Part shown: positions 1 to 8,456 of the stretch, piece by piece
Layout: each line of letters begins with the position of its first letter
How positions within the stretch are numbered: position 1 is the first letter of the stretch
Source: Victivallis sp. Marseille-Q1083
GTDB taxonomy: Bacteria; Verrucomicrobiota; Lentisphaeria; Victivallales; Victivallaceae
Assembly: GCF_903645315.1 (NCBI RefSeq)
Contig: NZ_CAHJXL010000001.1
Coordinates: forward strand, 1,354,001 to 1,418,000
Direction: 5' to 3'
DNA length: 64,000 bases
The notes under the pieces: generated by a model
The model's database searches: none
Told to the model about the DNA's origin: nothing
The model's input: the letters and a program-made list of their open reading frames with translations, nothing else
Position numbers and translations under genes: made by a program

Positions 1-1338
1 GGAAACATCTTCGCTCTGCCGGGCGGCATCCTTGGCTTCGAGACGAAATTGGCGCAGCTCGGCCAACAACCGGGGAAATTCGCCGAGCGTATCCCGGACC
101 GGCACCCATTTCTCCGCCAGGATAATCGACGGATACAGCGAACGCACGTCGCAATGCCAGACATTTTTGAACAGGCCATGGTCATTCGCCAGCGTCAGGC
201 CGCCGGCAAACGGCTGGGACGGCTCCGGCAGCGGCAGGCTCTCCCGCCGCGCCAGATAGGCATTGATCAAGAGCAAATCGACCCGGGTTCCATTGCCGCG
301 CACCAGGCAATCCTGATATTTCAGCGGCAGAAGCTGGGTTTGATAAAAATAACTCGGCGACAGAATCGTACTGATCGAACGGGTTTCCCGGACATCGTCC
401 AGAGCATACGCCAGCAGCCGTTCCCGGTCATGACGCCAGGCCGCGGTAATGGCGTGGCCGTCGATATACGTCCGGTCCGGCGCCGCCACGTTGAAATGGC
501 GGGCGACCGCTTTCAGGCCGTAGGAATCCAGAGAACGCCGGACAACATCATAAGCGATGCACAGATGCATCGTATCGACGACATGACGGCCGTAAAGGTC
601 GTAACGCGTATAATTGATGATGCGCTCGGCGGCAGTGAAACGGGAATTGCGGCGTTTCGGCAGCCGCTGATGGCGGCCGAGCGCCAGTTTGACGTTGTAG
701 CGCCTCGCCCGGCGCTCCAGGTAGGGCAGATCGAACCGGCAGATATTGTGCCCTTCGATGACGTCCGGATCGCGTTCCTGGACGATGCGGACGAACTCTT
801 TGAGCAATTCCCGTTCGGTGAAATCCCGCTGGGAAATCACCATCTCGAACCCGGTGCTGTCGCTGATGGAAATAATGACGATCTCATCGGCCGGCCGGTC
901 GGCGGACGGGAAATCGTAACCGGGCGACGTCAGCGTTTCAATGTCGAACTGCAAACGCCGGATCTCTTCGAACTTCAGATCGCGGAACAAACGCAGCGGG
1001 TTGGCCAGCAATCCCTGCGTTACCAGGTCGCCGAACAGCGAGTAAACGACTTTGCCCTCGGCTTTTTTCAAAAATTTGACCGCCTGCTCATACGTTTCCA
1101 ACGACGGAAAAGAAACGATGTGGCGCAACACCTGGCCGCCCTGCAGCGGCTCCGCCTCCCATTCCGCCTCCAAACCATTCAAATGCACCGGATCGTCCAG
1201 CAGCAGAAAGGGGCGGAAAGGAATACGGCGGGAATCGACCTGATCGCCGTCGCGACAAAACAATTCCAATTCGCCGCCATCGGGCTCCACCGCGACGACG
1301 CGACTGTAATCGGATTGGATCAAATGATTTAACTGCAT
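1..1338 (-). CDS. polB: DNA polymerase family B, N-terminal 446 residues (partial)
   Basis: Replicative or repair DNA polymerase with a 3'-5' proofreading exonuclease. The frame runs off the window start, so only the first 446 residues are present. Exonuclease motif I is FDIET at residues 131-135, motif II is EGHNICRFDLPYL at 195-207, and the YxxxD-type motif III is YALDD at 311-315. The start of the polymerase domain is visible as motif A, DVRSLYPSII, at 397-406. The ATG at 1338 follows a GAGGAG with 9 nt spacing; an ATG 13 nt upstream closes at once on a stop. The fold assignment is firm. Whether it acts like E. coli Pol II or is a distinct bacterial PolB cannot be judged without the C-terminus. 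Confidence 0.92.
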   Translation of the reverse strand, partial: MQLNHLIQSDYSRVVAVEPDGGELELFCRDGDQVDSRRIPFRPFLLLDDPVHLNGLEAEWEAEPLQGGQVLRHIVSFPSLETYEQAVKFLKKAEGKVVYSLFGDLVTQGLLANPLRLFRDLKFEEIRRLQFDIETLTSPGYDFPSADRPADEIVIISISDSTGFEMVISQRDFTERELLKEFVRIVQERDPDVIEGHNICRFDLPYLERRARRYNVKLALGRHQRLPKRRNSRFTAAERIINYTRYDLYGRHVVDTMHLCIAYDVVRRSLDSYGLKAVARHFNVAAPDRTYIDGHAITAAWRHDRERLLAYALDDVRETRSISTILSPSYFYQTQLLPLKYQDCLVRGNGTRVDLLLINAYLARRESLPLPEPSQPFAGGLTLANDHGLFKNVWHCDVRSLYPSIILAEKWVPVRDTLGEFPRLLAELRQFRLEAKDAARQSEDVS

Positions 1339-1585
1339 CGAATCATGCTCCTCTTGGCTGTTTATCATCGAAATCTCTCCCGGCGACCGTCGGAAAAAGA
1401 TTTGCCGGTTCCCCAAAATCAATCTCAGTCGCGGGAAGGGATTGGTTATGAAACTATACCCATCCGATGCCATTTTTACAAACCACATTTCGTCACTCTC
1501 CGTCGAAAGGACGGAGAAACCGCCGTCATTTTTCCACCGGCAGAGACCGCCACGATTTTTCTTTCCCCGATTCATGCAAAATTAT

Positions 1586-1614
1586 TTGCATGGCCGCCGG
1601 TTGTTTGTTATATT
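1586..1614 (+). promoter_or_regulatory. Candidate sigma-70 promoter for the CobS-like gene
   Basis: TTGCAT at 1586-1591 and TATATT at 1609-1614 are separated by exactly 17 bp. Transcription would start near 1621 and leave a leader of about 147 nt before the ATG at 1768. Confidence 0.5.
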
Positions 1615-1678
1615 ACCGCTGACATCTGGGGACGAAACCATCGAGCTGATAAAATCGTCGGTCTTTCGGACCCCGATT

Positions 1679-1717
1679 GCCGGGGAAAATCAAACTGGCA
1701 ACCGAGCATTCCCCGGC
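1679..1717 (+). promoter_or_regulatory. Perfect 9-bp stem-loop in the leader of the CobS-like gene
   Basis: GCCGGGGAA at 1679-1687 is exactly complementary to TTCCCCGGC at 1709-1717, with a 21-nt loop. It lies 50 nt before the ATG. No T-run follows, so it is not an intrinsic terminator; a leader structure is possible. Confidence 0.4.
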
Positions 1718-1767
1718 AGGTTGTTCCACATCTCTGAATTGAGCAATCAATCCAATCGAGGAGAATT

Positions 1768-2556
1768 ATGCGCATCAATGAAATCTGCCGGGCATTCGGC
1801 ATGGCTTGGGAACTGGTAATCGATCTGCCGTGCCCGGGATTCCTGAAAACCGGCAAAAAACCGGACTGGTCGGCCCGGCCCGGCCTGTTTCTGCTTTATT
1901 TTCCGCTGCTGGGCGGTGTAATCGGGCTGGCCTTTTTTCTCGGATTTCGTCTGCTGCAGGCAATTCTGCCCAATCATCTGATCTCGTCACTGCTGTTTGC
2001 CGCCGCCGCCCTCGTCTTGGTCGCCTGGAAGGATTCCGGCCGGTCGCTCGGCATCCTGACCTCGGCGATTGACCGTTTCTGCCAGACGAAGAGTTGGCAG
2101 GCCGCCCTGGCCGATTTGAATTCCGAATGGCGCATGACCAACAACCCGCTGGCCAATCTGGTTTCGCCGGCCGTGCTGCTCTTTCAATTCGTCGCTTTCC
2201 TGCTGATGGCGTTCGACGGCTACGCCTACTGGATCATCCCGGTGTTAACGCTGGATTTCGCGGCGCAGGCGCTGCTGGCGACGCTGCCGTCGCTGATTTC
2301 CGGCGAAGCGCTGATCGACGGGGCACGCGACGGCGAAAACCTGCTGGGCCTGGCGACGGCAGTCGTGCTGGTATTCATCCTGCCGGCGGCACCGTGGGCG
2401 CTGCTGACCACTGCCCTGCTGGCATTTTTCGGCGTTATGGGCTTCAAATCTTATTGTCTCGGCCGTTTCCACGGCATCGACGGGACGATGGTGACGCTCG
2501 GCGGCACCCTGACCCAGTTGCTGGCGCTGCTGATCGGATTGTGTTTCCTCACCTGA
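1768..2556 (+). CDS. CobS-like polytopic membrane protein (cobamide synthase family)
   Basis: A 262-residue, very hydrophobic protein with about six membrane segments. CobS joins adenosylcobinamide-GDP to alpha-ribazole in the inner membrane at the end of B12 synthesis. The N-terminus (pattern LPCPGF, then FPLLGGVIGLAFF) and the C-terminus (GRFHGIDGTMVTLGGTLTQL) resemble the start and end of CobS, where the family has RRLGG-TGDTLGA. The acidic DGLADT-type motif expected in the first third is not recognisable; WKDSGRSLG stands roughly there. It could be a diverged CobS or a relative with another substrate. A strong GAGGAG precedes the ATG. No other cobalamin gene is in the window. Confidence 0.55.
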   Translation: MRINEICRAFGMAWELVIDLPCPGFLKTGKKPDWSARPGLFLLYFPLLGGVIGLAFFLGFRLLQAILPNHLISSLLFAAAALVLVAWKDSGRSLGILTSAIDRFCQTKSWQAALADLNSEWRMTNNPLANLVSPAVLLFQFVAFLLMAFDGYAYWIIPVLTLDFAAQALLATLPSLISGEALIDGARDGENLLGLATAVVLVFILPAAPWALLTTALLAFFGVMGFKSYCLGRFHGIDGTMVTLGGTLTQLLALLIGLCFLT

Positions 2557-2885
2557 AAAGGTCCATGCTGGAACTATGGCATCCCGCGGTCAATGATGCT
2601 CCCAGGCCCGAAGACCGCCACGACGATCGCAAGACCTGTAGCAGGCGGAACGCGTTCATATCACCGGCGGCAATGATGCATTTCGTCAAGATACGGCATG
2701 AGAATTGAAAAATGCAGCGGCACCATTTTCGGATTTTATCCTCCAGCCGCATTGCGCGGGTACGATTATATCGTCTGGTTTTTAGAGAGTTCCGCCTCCC
2801 TGCAAAATAAGCGAGCCATGTCCCTATCCGCAGCCGGCAGACCGTCCCTGGCCTGGCCAGCCGTCCCCGCGCCGATCGCCCCCCC
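2557..2885. other. Intergenic region without recognisable genes
   Basis: These 329 bases lie between the convergent CobS-like and pilin-like genes. Short frames occur on both strands, but none has a ribosome binding site with a plausible start or a familiar sequence. Only the pilin terminator at its right edge is recognised. Confidence 0.5.
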
Positions 2886-2914
2886 AAAAAAACGGCCGGA
2901 AATATTTCCGGCCG
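2886..2914 (-). terminator. Intrinsic terminator of the pilin-like gene
   Basis: The 22-bp perfect palindrome CGGCCGGAAATATTTCCGGCCG lies at 2893-2914. On the minus strand it is followed at once by seven T residues. It begins 22 bp after the stop codon of the minus-strand gene. Confidence 0.85.
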
Positions 2915-2935
2915 AGCGCGAAGAACGCGATATTT

Positions 2936-3649
2936 TCACAACTGCAAATCGCGCAGAGCGTGGTACTTCACTTCGTTCCACTTCGCTTCTTCCTTCATGC
3001 CGTCGACGTGGCCGTCGACGAACAGGAAGTTGCAATTGCGGTTGTGCCGAACGTTGCCGGCCAGCCAAACCCGATCCTCCATATGAATTTCGCCGGAAGC
3101 GGCATTGTACATATAAATATCGCCCTCGGCTATCTTGATGATTTCGGAAGGGCCGACACCGTTCGGCGCGCTGGTGACTTTCAGCGGCATATCCCACGAA
3201 TCGTTGCTGAGCGCGGTCAGGGTCGACACCGCATAGCCGCAACGCCGGGCCGCGCCGAGTCCATTGTTGGAATCGAAGGGGTCGTTGTCCCAGTTCTGCA
3301 GCCAGTTATTGCCGCCGGCCTCCGGTCCATACAGGCCGCCGCCGGCATTGTCCGTCTTCGTTCCGTCACCGGCGGCCGGACAGGCCAGCAGTTCATCAGC
3401 ACAACTGTAATCCTTGCAGAGAATACCGCTGAACAGGTAATTGCCGTGCATGATCGGCAACATATATTCCATATTGTCGCCGGAATACAACTCACACGCC
3501 AGGCCGATCTGTTTCAAGTTGCTCTTGCATTTGACATTCAGCGCCGCCGCCTTCGCCCTGCCCAACGCCGGCAACAACATGCTGGCCAGAATAGCGATGA
3601 TCGCGATCACCACCAGCAATTCAATCAGCGTAAAATGCTTCTTTTCCAT
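2936..3649 (-). CDS. Prepilin-type protein with H-X9-DG domain (type II secretion / type IV pilus-like)
   Basis: A 237-residue exported protein. It starts [20 protein letters not shown], a class III prepilin signal: a short basic leader, cleavage before the F of FTLIE, and Glu+5, followed by one transmembrane helix. The globular part begins with a pattern like [13 protein letters not shown]. The C-terminus carries His, nine residues, then Asp-Gly ([12 protein letters not shown]), the processing-associated motif common in Planctomycetes, Lentisphaerae and Verrucomicrobia. The ATG at 3649 has GAAAGGA upstream; an in-frame ATG 11 codons earlier would bury the leader. It lies 37 bp downstream of the LacI-type gene on the same strand, so co-transcription is likely. 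In this phylum such pairs are often linked to polysaccharide use, but no glycosidase is adjacent. Confidence 0.9.
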   Translation of the reverse strand: MEKKHFTLIELLVVIAIIAILASMLLPALGRAKAAALNVKCKSNLKQIGLACELYSGDNMEYMLPIMHGNYLFSGILCKDYSCADELLACPAAGDGTKTDNAGGGLYGPEAGGNNWLQNWDNDPFDSNNGLGAARRCGYAVSTLTALSNDSWDMPLKVTSAPNGVGPSEIIKIAEGDIYMYNAASGEIHMEDRVWLAGNVRHNRNCNFLFVDGHVDGMKEEAKWNEVKYHALRDLQL

Positions 3650-3686
3650 GATGAACGTCCTTTCCGGAATGTTTGAAACCATAATT

Positions 3687-4748
3687 TTATTTTTTCAACA
3701 ACGGACCGGTGGAATTGCGGACGATGATCTCGGTGGTATTACGGTACCATTGCAGATTTTCGCTGATTTCCTGAAATGTCCGTTTTCCTTCCACCAGATC
3801 GATCAGACAACTGCCGGCCTGCTTGCCCATCGCAAAATTATGATAATCGACCGTACTCATCGGAATAACGCCATAACGGCTCAACGGCGTTTCGCTGGCC
3901 AATACGCTGATTTCCTCCGGGCATCTGCCGCCATGGCCGATAAAGCGCCCCAGGAAACCGGCGCAAAACTGATCGTCGGCAATCAGGGCGGTAAAGCGTC
4001 GTTCCGGATCGGTTTCGAACCAGCGATCCGCCAGCAATTCTCCTTCGTCGAACTCGGCCCGGGTGAAGTGCGGAAATTCCAGAATCAAATCCTGCCAGTT
4101 GAAGCGCTTCAACAGCCGCTCCCAGGCTTCCAGATAAATGCGTTCCGTCACCTCGTAATAGGCCGGAAACGCCAACCGGCGATGCCCCAGATTGTAAAAG
4201 AAGCTGATGATCTCTTCCGTCGTCTTCTTTTCATCATTGTTGATGCAGAGCACATCTTCCGGATAATGTCCGCCGACGATGACGAACGGCACATCGGTGG
4301 CCTGCAGCTCGCGAATCACCGCCAGGTCGGTAATCCCGGCCAGCACCAGGCCGTCGACGTTGCGCTGCTGAATATTCGCCGGCATGATAAAATCATTGAT
4401 ACTGCTCAAATCGTACGTCGAGATCACCAAATGATAATTCCGGCTCCGGCAGATGTCGTGGACGCCGGAAAGAATCGTCGCAAAATAATTGTTGGCCAGC
4501 CCGAGCGTCACCTTGCAGGAAAGCAGAAAACCGATCTGGAACGTCCGTTTGCCGGACAAAGTTCTGGCGGCACTCTGCGGGACATAATTGTATTTACCGA
4601 TAATATCCAGTACGCGCTGCCGGGTGGCATCGCTGGTTTTGCGGCGATTGTTCAACACCGCCGATACTGCCGCCGTCGACACGCCGGCCAGTTCCGCGAT
4701 ATCGCGAATCCGGAGATTACCAGAAGTTTTTCGAATCGTTTCCGCCAT
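3687..4748 (-). CDS. LacI family transcriptional regulator
   Basis: A 353-residue DNA-binding repressor. The N-terminal helix-turn-helix reads [20 protein letters not shown], then the hinge-helix region [17 protein letters not shown]. The rest is a periplasmic-binding-protein-like sensor core with segments such as [17 protein letters not shown] and LGHRRLAFP. The sensor presumably binds a sugar, but the ligand cannot be read from sequence. The chosen ATG at 4748 has GAAGGTG 6 nt upstream. The longer frame from 4817 adds 23 residues ahead of the HTH that do not fit the family. A strong promoter and a palindrome inside its spacer suggest autoregulation. The downstream pilin-like gene probably shares the transcript. 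Confidence 0.92.
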   Translation of the reverse strand: MAETIRKTSGNLRIRDIAELAGVSTAAVSAVLNNRRKTSDATRQRVLDIIGKYNYVPQSAARTLSGKRTFQIGFLLSCKVTLGLANNYFATILSGVHDICRSRNYHLVISTYDLSSINDFIMPANIQQRNVDGLVLAGITDLAVIRELQATDVPFVIVGGHYPEDVLCINNDEKKTTEEIISFFYNLGHRRLAFPAYYEVTERIYLEAWERLLKRFNWQDLILEFPHFTRAEFDEGELLADRWFETDPERRFTALIADDQFCAGFLGRFIGHGGRCPEEISVLASETPLSRYGVIPMSTVDYHNFAMGKQAGSCLIDLVEGKRTFQEISENLQWYRNTTEIIVRNSTGPLLKK

Positions 4749-4824
4749 ATCGTTCACCTTCGCAATCTTATTTTTTCCGGTCCTGAATTCAGTAAACCGA
4801 AACCGGCCGTTTACCATCGTACGT

Positions 4825-4858
4825 ATTATAGTATAGTAAATCGATTAACAAAAAGCAA
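4825..4858 (-). promoter_or_regulatory. Sigma-70 promoter of the LacI-type gene
   Basis: On the minus strand TTGCTT (4858-4853) and TATACT (4835-4830) are separated by 17 bp. A second -10-like TATAAT directly abuts it at 4830-4825. No other strong promoter is seen upstream of the regulator. Confidence 0.65.
4836..4849. promoter_or_regulatory. Candidate LacI-family operator inside the promoter spacer
   Basis: GTAAATCGATTAAC is a 14-bp palindrome with one mismatched pair and a central CG, as is usual for LacI-family sites. It fits within the 17-bp spacer between the -35 and -10 boxes, where a bound repressor would block RNA polymerase. Confidence 0.5.
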
Positions 4859-4972
4859 TACCTCAATTCAAAAAAATTGAAAAAAAGTCGATTTTTTTCC
4901 CTTGTCGCCGCCAAAAACCGGCAACCCGACGCATTTGCATACAGTTCGACGGTGAAATCCGCCACAATTCCG

Positions 4973-6305
4973 GTTGCAATCCACCCCCAAACGGAACTTG
5001 GGGTATTCCGCTATTCGCCACCGCCAAGCACCTGCCGGCTTCAACTCACCCCCAGGCGGGAACTGGGTGGTATTTAACACCAGAAAAGTCAAGGAGCAAC
5101 ATGTTTCAATTCACACCCAGGCGAGAACTGGGTGGATAAGATGTCCCCACCAGCATACAGCTTGACTGTTTCAATTCACACCCAGGCGAGAACTGGGTGT
5201 TCATGGCCGGGGTAGCGGGATTGTCGGTAGTGGTTTCAATTCACACCCAGGCGAGAACTGGGTGAAATTCGGCCGAAGTCGTCGGGAACCATTCCTTGTT
5301 TCAATTCACACCCAGGCGAGAACTGGGTGTGGAGCTGGAAATTACCGACATGACCACCGGAGTTTCAATTCACACCCAGGCGAGAACTGGGTGGATTTGG
5401 TTAATCGTAAAGTTGTGAGCGACAATGTTTCAATTCACACCCAGGCGAGAACTGGGTGGCTCGATCGGGTGTTGAAAACTCATTACAAAATGGTTTCAAT
5501 TCACACCCAGGCGAGAACTGGGTGTGGATAAACGGCCTTTGTTTACCAACTTTAACGGTTTCAATTCACACCCAGGCGAGAACTGGGTGTAATACCGTTG
5601 GTATTAGGCATTCTAGTAAAACAGTTTCAATTCACACCCAGGCGAGAACTGGGTGGCTATGAATGTATTTTGGTTTTTCGCCGGCGTCTGTTTCAATTCA
5701 CACCCAGGCGAGAACTGGGTGTGGCTGGAAGCGACCAGCCACCCGAAAAATCCCGATGTTTCAATTCACACCCAGGCGAGAACTGGGTGTTCGGGCCTTT
5801 GAATGGACGGTGCCGCTGATTGTTTCAATTCACACCCAGGCGAGAACTGGGTGTAGATTTCAACAATCTTTGACCATCCATTCGGAGTTTCAATTCACAC
5901 CCAGGCGAGAACTGGGTGTCCGAAGACAAGAACATTGATCCGACTGATGTTGTTTCAATTCACACCCAGGCGAGAACTGGGTGAAACGATTTAAATAATA
6001 GATGCGAACATCAAAGTTTCAATTCACACCCAGGCGAGAACTGGGTGAATCTTGGATATACCAATAGGCATACTGCATGGGTTTCAATTCACACCCAGGC
6101 GAGAACTGGGTGAAGATGGATAGCAATAACTTGTTTCTTTGTTCTGTTTCAATTCACACCCAGGCGAGAACTGGGTGAACAAACATGGGGAGGCGTTTAT
6201 AACCTATTTGTTTCAATTCACACCCAGGCGAGAACTGGGTGATATCCGAACTCGAAAGACATCAGGAGTTTATGTTTCAATTCACACCCAGGCGAGAACT
6301 GGGTG
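4973..6305 (-). CRISPR. Type I-C CRISPR array: 21 repeats (19 identical), 20 spacers
   Basis: The repeat is 32 nt. On the plus strand it begins GTTTCAATTCACACCC and ends GAGAACTGGGTG, so the transcribed minus strand ends ATTGAAAC, the usual I-C crRNA 5' handle. Nineteen identical copies start at 5103, 5168, 5233, 5298, 5362, 5427, 5493, 5558, 5624, 5690, 5758, 5822, 5887, 5952, 6016, 6081, 6146, 6210 and 6274. A copy with four mismatches starts at 5038, and a further one with about ten mismatches at 4973, both in register. Spacers are 32-36 nt, mostly 33. Decay at the low end marks the trailer. The leader lies at the high end beside cas2. Internal AGTTCTCGCC and CCTGGGTG segments allow the hairpin that Cas5c cleaves. 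Confidence 0.98.
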
Positions 6306-6429
6306 GCCAATATTATAACTCTTTCAGACTCAGTTATCAAACAACTCATTTCCGCGAATCACTCGAAAATTGAAAAAAGGAATGTAGATAAAATCAATAA
6401 AAGCATGTTATTTCCTTGATTGATAAAAG
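6306..6429 (-). other. CRISPR leader
   Basis: AT-rich sequence between the first repeat and the cas terminator. It holds the array promoter. Cas1-Cas2 is expected to add new spacers at its junction with the repeat at 6274-6305. Confidence 0.75.
6312..6340 (-). promoter_or_regulatory. Promoter of the CRISPR array
   Basis: On the minus strand TTGATA (6340-6335) and a perfect TATAAT (6317-6312) are separated by 17 bp. The -10 box ends 6 bp before the first repeat, so transcription should begin at or just inside that repeat. Confidence 0.75.
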
Positions 6430-6473
6430 GTGCGAAGCTCAGCTCAAACGTCCCGCTGACCTGAGCTTCGCAC
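6430..6473 (-). terminator. Terminator of the cas operon
   Basis: GTGCGAAGCTCAG at 6430-6442 is exactly complementary to CTGAGCTTCGCAC at 6461-6473, with an 18-nt loop. On the minus strand the stem starts 7 nt after the cas2 stop codon and is followed by CCTTTTAT. The T-run is short, so termination may be partial. Confidence 0.65.
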
Positions 6474-6480
6474 TCAAACA

Positions 6481-6774
6481 TTACAGCAATAAAGTATCTC
6501 GCCCCAGATCGACAATTGCTCTCACGCCAAAATGTTCCACTTTACCGGCCCATTTGGCACCCAAATTATAAATCCGCAAACTATCTTCTCCCATGTTTAT
6601 TTCTCTCAGCAATCTGGCTTTCAATTCCAGAAAACCGGCCCAATCGATTTCACACTCAAAAACAGAATTCTGTACTCGCAAACCGTAATCTTTGCAAAGC
6701 TTGGCGACCCGGCGCAAACGCCGCTTACCTCCTTCGCTGTTGACCGCGACATCATAACTGACGATTACCCGCAT
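6481..6774 (-). CDS. cas2: CRISPR-associated endonuclease Cas2
   Basis: A 97-residue protein that forms the centre of the Cas1-Cas2 integrase and bridges two Cas1 dimers during spacer acquisition. The first strand MRVIVSYDVA carries the conserved Asp at residue 8. The ferredoxin-like fold continues through RRVAKLCKDYGLRVQNSVFE, the usual type I-C form. It is the last cas gene, 6 bp after cas1, and ends just before the operon terminator. Full length and intact. Confidence 0.96.
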   Translation of the reverse strand: MRVIVSYDVAVNSEGGKRRLRRVAKLCKDYGLRVQNSVFECEIDWAGFLELKARLLREINMGEDSLRIYNLGAKWAGKVEHFGVRAIVDLGRDTLLL

Positions 6775-6780
6775 AATACC

Positions 6781-7806
6781 TCACTTCCAAATATAAGGAA
6801 CATACGCCTCCACTTCCCCGCGCAAATATTTGGCCAACAATCGCGCCTGAATCCAGAACAGCAAACCGACCGGAATTTTCTCTCCGATCACCGGATGTAC
6901 CACAATTTCCTGTTTGCGCTGCTGCCAGGCTGTCAAGAACTTTTTTCGGCCTTCGTCATTCAACCAGACTGCCCCGTTGCTCAAAACCTGAAAATCACCC
7001 GCACCAATCTGTTTCAGATTAATCAAAGACAAGCTGAGCCGGTCCCCCAGACAAGCACGATACTCTTCCAGCATATCCAACGCAAGACTTGCCCGGCCCG
7101 GACGATCACAATGCAGGAAACCGGAGGCCGGATCCAATCCGACCGATTCCAGTGCGCCGACCACTTCATTCAACAGAATTGTGTAGGCAAACGACAACAA
7201 GGCATTCACCCGATCCAGCGGCGGGCGCCGACTTCGGCCCTGAAATTGAAATTCATCGCTCTTGTTCAAGATCAAATGATCGAACACCCCAAAATAGACG
7301 TCGGCAGCCTTGCCTTCAATGCCGCGCATCACTTCAACCTCCGTGGCCTGCCGTAAGCCATCAATCAACTGGCTCAACTGACGAATCGCCAGTCTCACCG
7401 GCTGGTTCTCCGGCTCATGATCCCGACAAAAGCGCCGCAGGACCGCTCGAGTATTGGCCAATTTGCCGGCCAGCAGAAACATAGTCATTCGCGCGGCACC
7501 TTCCACCGTGTCGGCCACCCGGTATTGCGCCCGCCGCAATAACACATTGCCGCTCACTGGCCCTTGAACCCGCGCTAGAAAATGGCCGTTTTCATCGCAA
7601 AAGGCAATCGAGACTTCATTTTCTGCACAAAAATGCATCAGATATGGGGAGCAGGCAACCCGGCCAAACACAACAATCCCCTTCAGATTATGGATCGGAA
7701 ACCGACCAGCCTCCTTCCCATCAATCTGTACGGCTACCGCCTGTCCGTCTTTATTTAGGTAAGCCCCTTGCGTGGTCACATATAAAACATTCTGCAGTTT
7801 TCTCAT
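6781..7806 (-). CDS. cas1: CRISPR-associated integrase Cas1 (type I-C)
   Basis: The 341-residue catalytic subunit that inserts new spacers at the leader-repeat junction. The N-terminal beta domain begins MRKLQNVLYVTTQGAYL. The C-terminal helical domain has the metal ligands: Glu in MRGIEGKAA, His in GFLHCDRPGRASLAL and the following Asp. The ATG at 7806 overlaps the cas4 stop codon as ATGA. A longer frame to 7950 would run back through cas4 and is rejected. All catalytic residues appear intact, so adaptation should be possible. This matters for the insertion seen in cas8c. Confidence 0.96.
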   Translation of the reverse strand: MRKLQNVLYVTTQGAYLNKDGQAVAVQIDGKEAGRFPIHNLKGIVVFGRVACSPYLMHFCAENEVSIAFCDENGHFLARVQGPVSGNVLLRRAQYRVADTVEGAARMTMFLLAGKLANTRAVLRRFCRDHEPENQPVRLAIRQLSQLIDGLRQATEVEVMRGIEGKAADVYFGVFDHLILNKSDEFQFQGRSRRPPLDRVNALLSFAYTILLNEVVGALESVGLDPASGFLHCDRPGRASLALDMLEEYRACLGDRLSLSLINLKQIGAGDFQVLSNGAVWLNDEGRKKFLTAWQQRKQEIVVHPVIGEKIPVGLLFWIQARLLAKYLRGEVEAYVPYIWK

Positions 7807-8435
7807 TCCAACGCCTCCTCGAATTGTTTCCAACTTGAAACATCTTCCTTTCGGATGGGCAAGCAGTAATCCGCCACCGAGCAGGCGGCACATTTTCGGC
7901 GCTGGTAGACTGCCGGTGGAGAAATTTTCTCGATAATCAATTGATGGCAAGCCATCACGTTCTCCAGTGTCAACTGCCGCAACGGCCCGTCAATCTTCAC
8001 TTCCACCCGCTCACGTGTTTCAAAATAAAATAGAAAAGCACGTTCGATCGCTCGATTCATCATTTCTTCCAGACAAAGCGCCTGTGCACACAACTGCACT
8101 TCATCACAGCGTTCCGTTTTCGGTTTCCCCCGCTTATATTCAATCGGATAAACTTCGGAAACCTTTCCTTTGACGATGAATTCAACCGCATCAGCCCGGC
8201 CGGTCAACCCCAAGCGTCTGGAACACAATGGCAGCGAATATTCCACCCGGCGACGGCCGCCAGACCGCACGCCGGGTAAATCGACCCGACAGTGAAGTAC
8301 CTTACCTGACATCGTGAAAAAATTCTCACTCCAATATTGCTCCAATTCCAAGATAGCAAACTGGCGCGAGCAGAACAAATAATGCTGCAAACGTGAAATC
8401 AGCAACCATTCTTCTTCCGGGTATTCCATCTCCAT
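7803..8435 (-). CDS. cas4: CRISPR-associated exonuclease Cas4
   Basis: A 210-residue RecB-family nuclease with an iron-sulfur cluster. In type I-C it trims prespacers and fixes PAM selection with Cas1-Cas2. Visible features are the N-terminal Cys in HYLFCSRQFAILELEQ, the acidic residue in GLTGRADAVEF, the EYKRGKPK motif, and the C-terminal cluster CAACSVADYC. The ATG at 8435 follows AAAGGA; a second ATG lies two codons in. A TTG at 8456 directly after the cas7 stop is also possible. The 3' end overlaps cas1 by 4 bp. Confidence 0.94.
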   Translation of the reverse strand: MEMEYPEEEWLLISRLQHYLFCSRQFAILELEQYWSENFFTMSGKVLHCRVDLPGVRSGGRRRVEYSLPLCSRRLGLTGRADAVEFIVKGKVSEVYPIEYKRGKPKTERCDEVQLCAQALCLEEMMNRAIERAFLFYFETRERVEVKIDGPLRQLTLENVMACHQLIIEKISPPAVYQRRKCAACSVADYCLPIRKEDVSSWKQFEEALE

Positions 8436-8456
8436 CGGTTCCTTTCGGAGCGGCAA

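Larger units (their letters stand above)
1339..1767. other. Intergenic region, divergent between polB and the CobS-like gene
   Basis: No gene is supported in these 429 bases. They hold the candidate promoter and stem-loop listed separately, both oriented toward the gene at 1768. I looked for a B12 box because of the CobS-like product and did not find one. Confidence 0.6.

Noticed and set aside
49-1332. Long open frame on the plus strand
   Set aside because: It is antisense to the family B polymerase, whose minus-strand frame shows exonuclease and motif A residues. GC-rich coding DNA often leaves such mirror frames.
1615-1767. Cobalamin riboswitch before the CobS-like gene
   Set aside because: I found no B12 box or the conserved core; only a simple stem is present.
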